A stretch of 64,000 bases of DNA, taken from positions 2,279,900 to 2,343,899 of the forward strand of contig CM049322.1 in the NCBI GenBank assembly GCA_026874595.1. Reading direction: 5' to 3'. Position 1 is the first letter of the stretch, and each line of letters begins with the position of its first letter. The notes beneath the pieces were generated by a model. That model searched no databases. It saw nothing but the letters and a program-made list of their open reading frames with translations, and had not been told where the DNA came from. A program made the position numbers and the translations under genes. Of the stretch, positions 61,216 through 64,000 are shown in pieces. Source of the DNA: Sipunculus nudus (Eukaryota > Annelida > Sipuncula > Golfingiida > Sipunculidae).

Positions 61216-61815
61216 AAGGCTTTAAACTCCAATAGCGCCCGCCAGGGCGCGTGGTTTGTCACAGGCCTAGAATTCAAGGCGCCCGCTAGACGCCCGCTAA
61301 GGCTCATTTTACAAACCTGTAACTGGGGCAAGTTTTGGGGGTGAAATATCTAATGTCATCTATCATATTTGTACTTAAATGAAAGAGAAGAACGTCAAGA
61401 GTTGTTCTAACATGTGACCAAGATTCAAACTGGCGCGGACGCCGACCTGTTGGAAAAAATAAAAATGATTGACTTTCACTCACGTGGATTTGTTACGTGG
61501 GCCCTTGTAACATGGCGCCTGCGAGAGTGTATTCAGACACTTGCGCTAAATTCTTTAGAAATCGGTAAATCAATAAATGTTGGCTGTCAATCCCAGTGAC
61601 AAAACCAAGTGCAATCTGTTTACAGATTTAACTTCCGTTAAATATTTCCAAGATCATATATTATCCCTTTTTTAATTGGTTTAATTTGTGACCAATGATC
61701 GCCGTCCGACTGACTGACGCGTCTGACAGACACCACGCACGTGATCTGCGTGACCTCCTAACTGTGTCATGTATTAGCACTGAAAAACCATGTTTTACCG
61801 ATATCATACAATAAG
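61216..61815 (+). other. CpG-containing block ending in a strong splice donor; possible first exon
   Basis: GC-rich short repeats (GCGCCCGC, three times at about 61237-61300) and CpG-rich sequence at 61690-61760 stand out. An ATG at 61790 opens MFYRYHTI and runs into ATAAG|GTGAGT at 61815. This could be the 5' end of a gene continuing past 64000. There is no homology support. Confidence 0.2.
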
Positions 61816-63790
61816 GTGAGTATTTATTTTAAATATTAACATATTTTCATAACTAAAAATCGAAGAAACTGTCATATATTATGTCGTATATATATTTGAT
61901 GTCTGATTGTTTACTAGTGATCATTACTGTGCCAAAAAGAATCTACGTACAATCGCATCGGGTACAATCCGCCGTGCACAAGAACTGTCAATCATTCTAA
62001 GAGGCTTTTTGGATTGAAAATAAAATTAATGCCGTCTAAAGCCAGATAATTTATGGATATAGTTAATTTTCCAATCTAAAATATAAAGATAACTTTATAC
62101 TTCATGAAATATTGATGTAATTGTTATACGACGTACGTGGAACTGTACGCCTACACCCAGATCCTTGAATACGTAAGACAAGTTAATAAGTGACTTATAC
62201 GCTTAAACAAATATGTATTTATTCGGTTTTAACACATACTGAACAGATTTTACAAATTTTTATATGTGTAGTACTTCCTGTATATGTATATATGTGTACG
62301 TGCACGTGCGGGCGCGTTTGTGTGTGTGTGTGTATATATATAGGCCTATATAGAGGCCTATATATACATGTATATAGTATATGTTTGTATTATAATTTTC
62401 ATTAATGATTGTAAACAGCACTGTCACTGCCAGTGAAACATATTTTGGGCGGAGCTGCAATGCACCCTTAAATATATATGGCACATAGCAAATCAAATAA
62501 TAAAAAAAATATTATATTATGAATTGAAGTAAATTTTTTTTTCATACATTAGGCCTATAACAGGCTATTCATGCATGGTTGTAAGGAATAGTTCTGCGTT
62601 AAAAGTTTGTACCTTTTAAACATAAAAACTTACCAATAAATACCAGAACTTAACTCCTTTTTATATTTCAACCATGTCAATTTCTCAAATCGGTTATATT
62701 CGCTGCCTAGATTCATAATATATATACCGGAGACCACATATATATCGCATATACCGTGCGCCCGGTAAAAACGCCGCTTTATATTGATATCGCTCTCAAA
62801 ACCCATGCAGTGACCGTGCATGCATTACCCAGGGATTAAATGTGGTAAATGTGTCGTGGCCACATGCTGATAATCCTTTAAAGTCATACGGGGGAGTCAG
62901 TCTCAGTTATGATACATGCAGGACAAATTAATAAAATGCATTCGGCAATCTTAAATTAGAAGCTATAGCGTATATATTATACAGAGACGGTGAAACAGTG
63001 TCAGGAAAATATAAAGACCAAAGATACGGATTTTCGATATGCATGCGCACGGTGTATTCAAAATAACGAGAAATCAGGTGGACAAATTAGACTGAAATCC
63101 AATTATACCTTTCCATTGCTGTAAAATAAGATTAAAAGACCCAGGTATACAAATATATCTATATTGCTAAATGTTTGATGGCTTTGTCTCAAACTTGCCC
63201 ATTTCGAAGACCTAAAATACCACGGTGTCGGCTTCTATTTTTATACCCACCCGACCTTGTCATTTGCACGTTTGATTGACAGTTTTATTTGCATAAGGCA
63301 ATTTTCCTACCACACAGAAGATGTTGGCGGAAATACAGCACACAACATGTGGCCAACCAGGCGGGGATTCGGAGTGAAAATTACGACTTTAAATTGTCAT
63401 CTATTACATTAATCATCAAAGGAAAATGACATCATTTACAATGTTCGAGAAACCAAAGGACGTATATATAATAGCAAGGTGTATAGGTCATGGTCCGCGT
63501 CTCTTCAGCTGACGGGACTGGTGAATACAAAATAAATAAATAAACTGCAAACACCAAAGATATCATAACTTATTACAAATTTTTGAAACATTCCATGTGC
63601 TTCTTTAGAATTATTGAATTGTTGCTGCATGTTGTTTTGTAATCAACTGTCTCTCTGCATCTCTGTGAAATCATCACCTTGCAGCCTGGAGAGACCGCAT
63701 GCTTTTCTGCTGAAACTGAAGTTTTATCAGCAGGGATTTCTGACTATATGAGGGCTCAAAAATGTAAATACAAAGTTTCATACGGAGGTT
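61816..63790. other. AT-rich sequence, nothing recognised
   Basis: A GT/TA microsatellite cluster lies at about 62280-62365. A TATATAATA element occurs at about 63464, without an identifiable transcript start. Confidence 0.4.
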
Positions 63791-63793
63791 ACA

Positions 63794-63796
<3 letters not shown>

Positions 63797-63845
<49 letters not shown>
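63797..63845. repeat. AT dinucleotide microsatellite
   Basis: An uninterrupted (AT)n run of about 49 bp. Confidence 0.97.
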
Positions 63846-63848
<3 letters not shown>

Positions 63849-64000
63849 TTTAAGTTAGGTCTCGTGTATACATCTAGTGAACCAAAGAAATGTGCGTCTC
63901 AAAATTATAAAATAAACTTCCTACGTTTCTTCAAGTGAAGTTGAATTGAATAATGTAATTGTATATTATATTTCCATTTTATATTAATTTTATATGACGC

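Overview
The window is AT-rich animal nuclear DNA. It has spliced genes with GT-AG introns, dispersed non-LTR and BEL/Pao retroelements, foldback and hAT-like DNA elements, many microsatellites and several minisatellite arrays. The C-type-lectin plus NACHT receptor gene, and a dispersed repeat rich in TGACCTTGACC-type motifs that I associate with bivalve and gastropod genomes, suggest a lophotrochozoan, probably a mollusc. That placement is inference. No prokaryotic feature, CRISPR array, rRNA or convincing tRNA was seen.

Layout. 1-4290 is a 62-bp tandem satellite with higher-order structure. It lies directly upstream of the last exon of a trypsin-fold gene (4324-4497) whose catalytic serine is replaced by arginine. 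5979-6398 holds 20 copies of a 21-bp unit carrying a perfect 5' splice-site consensus on the minus strand. 7040-8115 is a decayed LINE. 8.1-22.1 kb is mostly featureless AT-rich DNA with microsatellites. 22125-27321 carries two exons of a decayed NACHT-NTPase gene (pre-NACHT linker exon and NACHT exon), with a 1.9-kb foldback element in the intron between them.

30796-43720 is the main gene, on the plus strand. Nine exons with matching splice phases encode a signal peptide, two C-type lectin-like domains (CTLDs), a stalk, one transmembrane helix and the pre-NACHT linker also found in the pseudogene. The frame stays open for 409 codons and ends in a phase-0 donor, exactly the phase at which the upstream pseudogene enters its NACHT exon. 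The predicted product is a membrane receptor with a lectin-like ectodomain and a cytoplasmic NACHT NTPase. No NACHT exon was found in the 20 kb that follow, so the gene is incomplete in this window. A BEL/Pao element sits antisense in intron 2, and intron 4 is a tandem array of decoy 3' splice sites.

45.7-51.7 kb is less AT-rich and holds dispersed repeats, a CpG-containing block, a proline-rich possible exon and a long hairpin. 51.9-53.3 kb is a 23-bp minisatellite and 54.34-56.5 kb a 48-49-bp minisatellite. 56.6-60.25 kb holds repeats carrying nuclear-receptor-type half-sites and a 436-bp tandem duplication. 60.3-64 kb has little recognisable content beyond a possible first exon ending at 61815.
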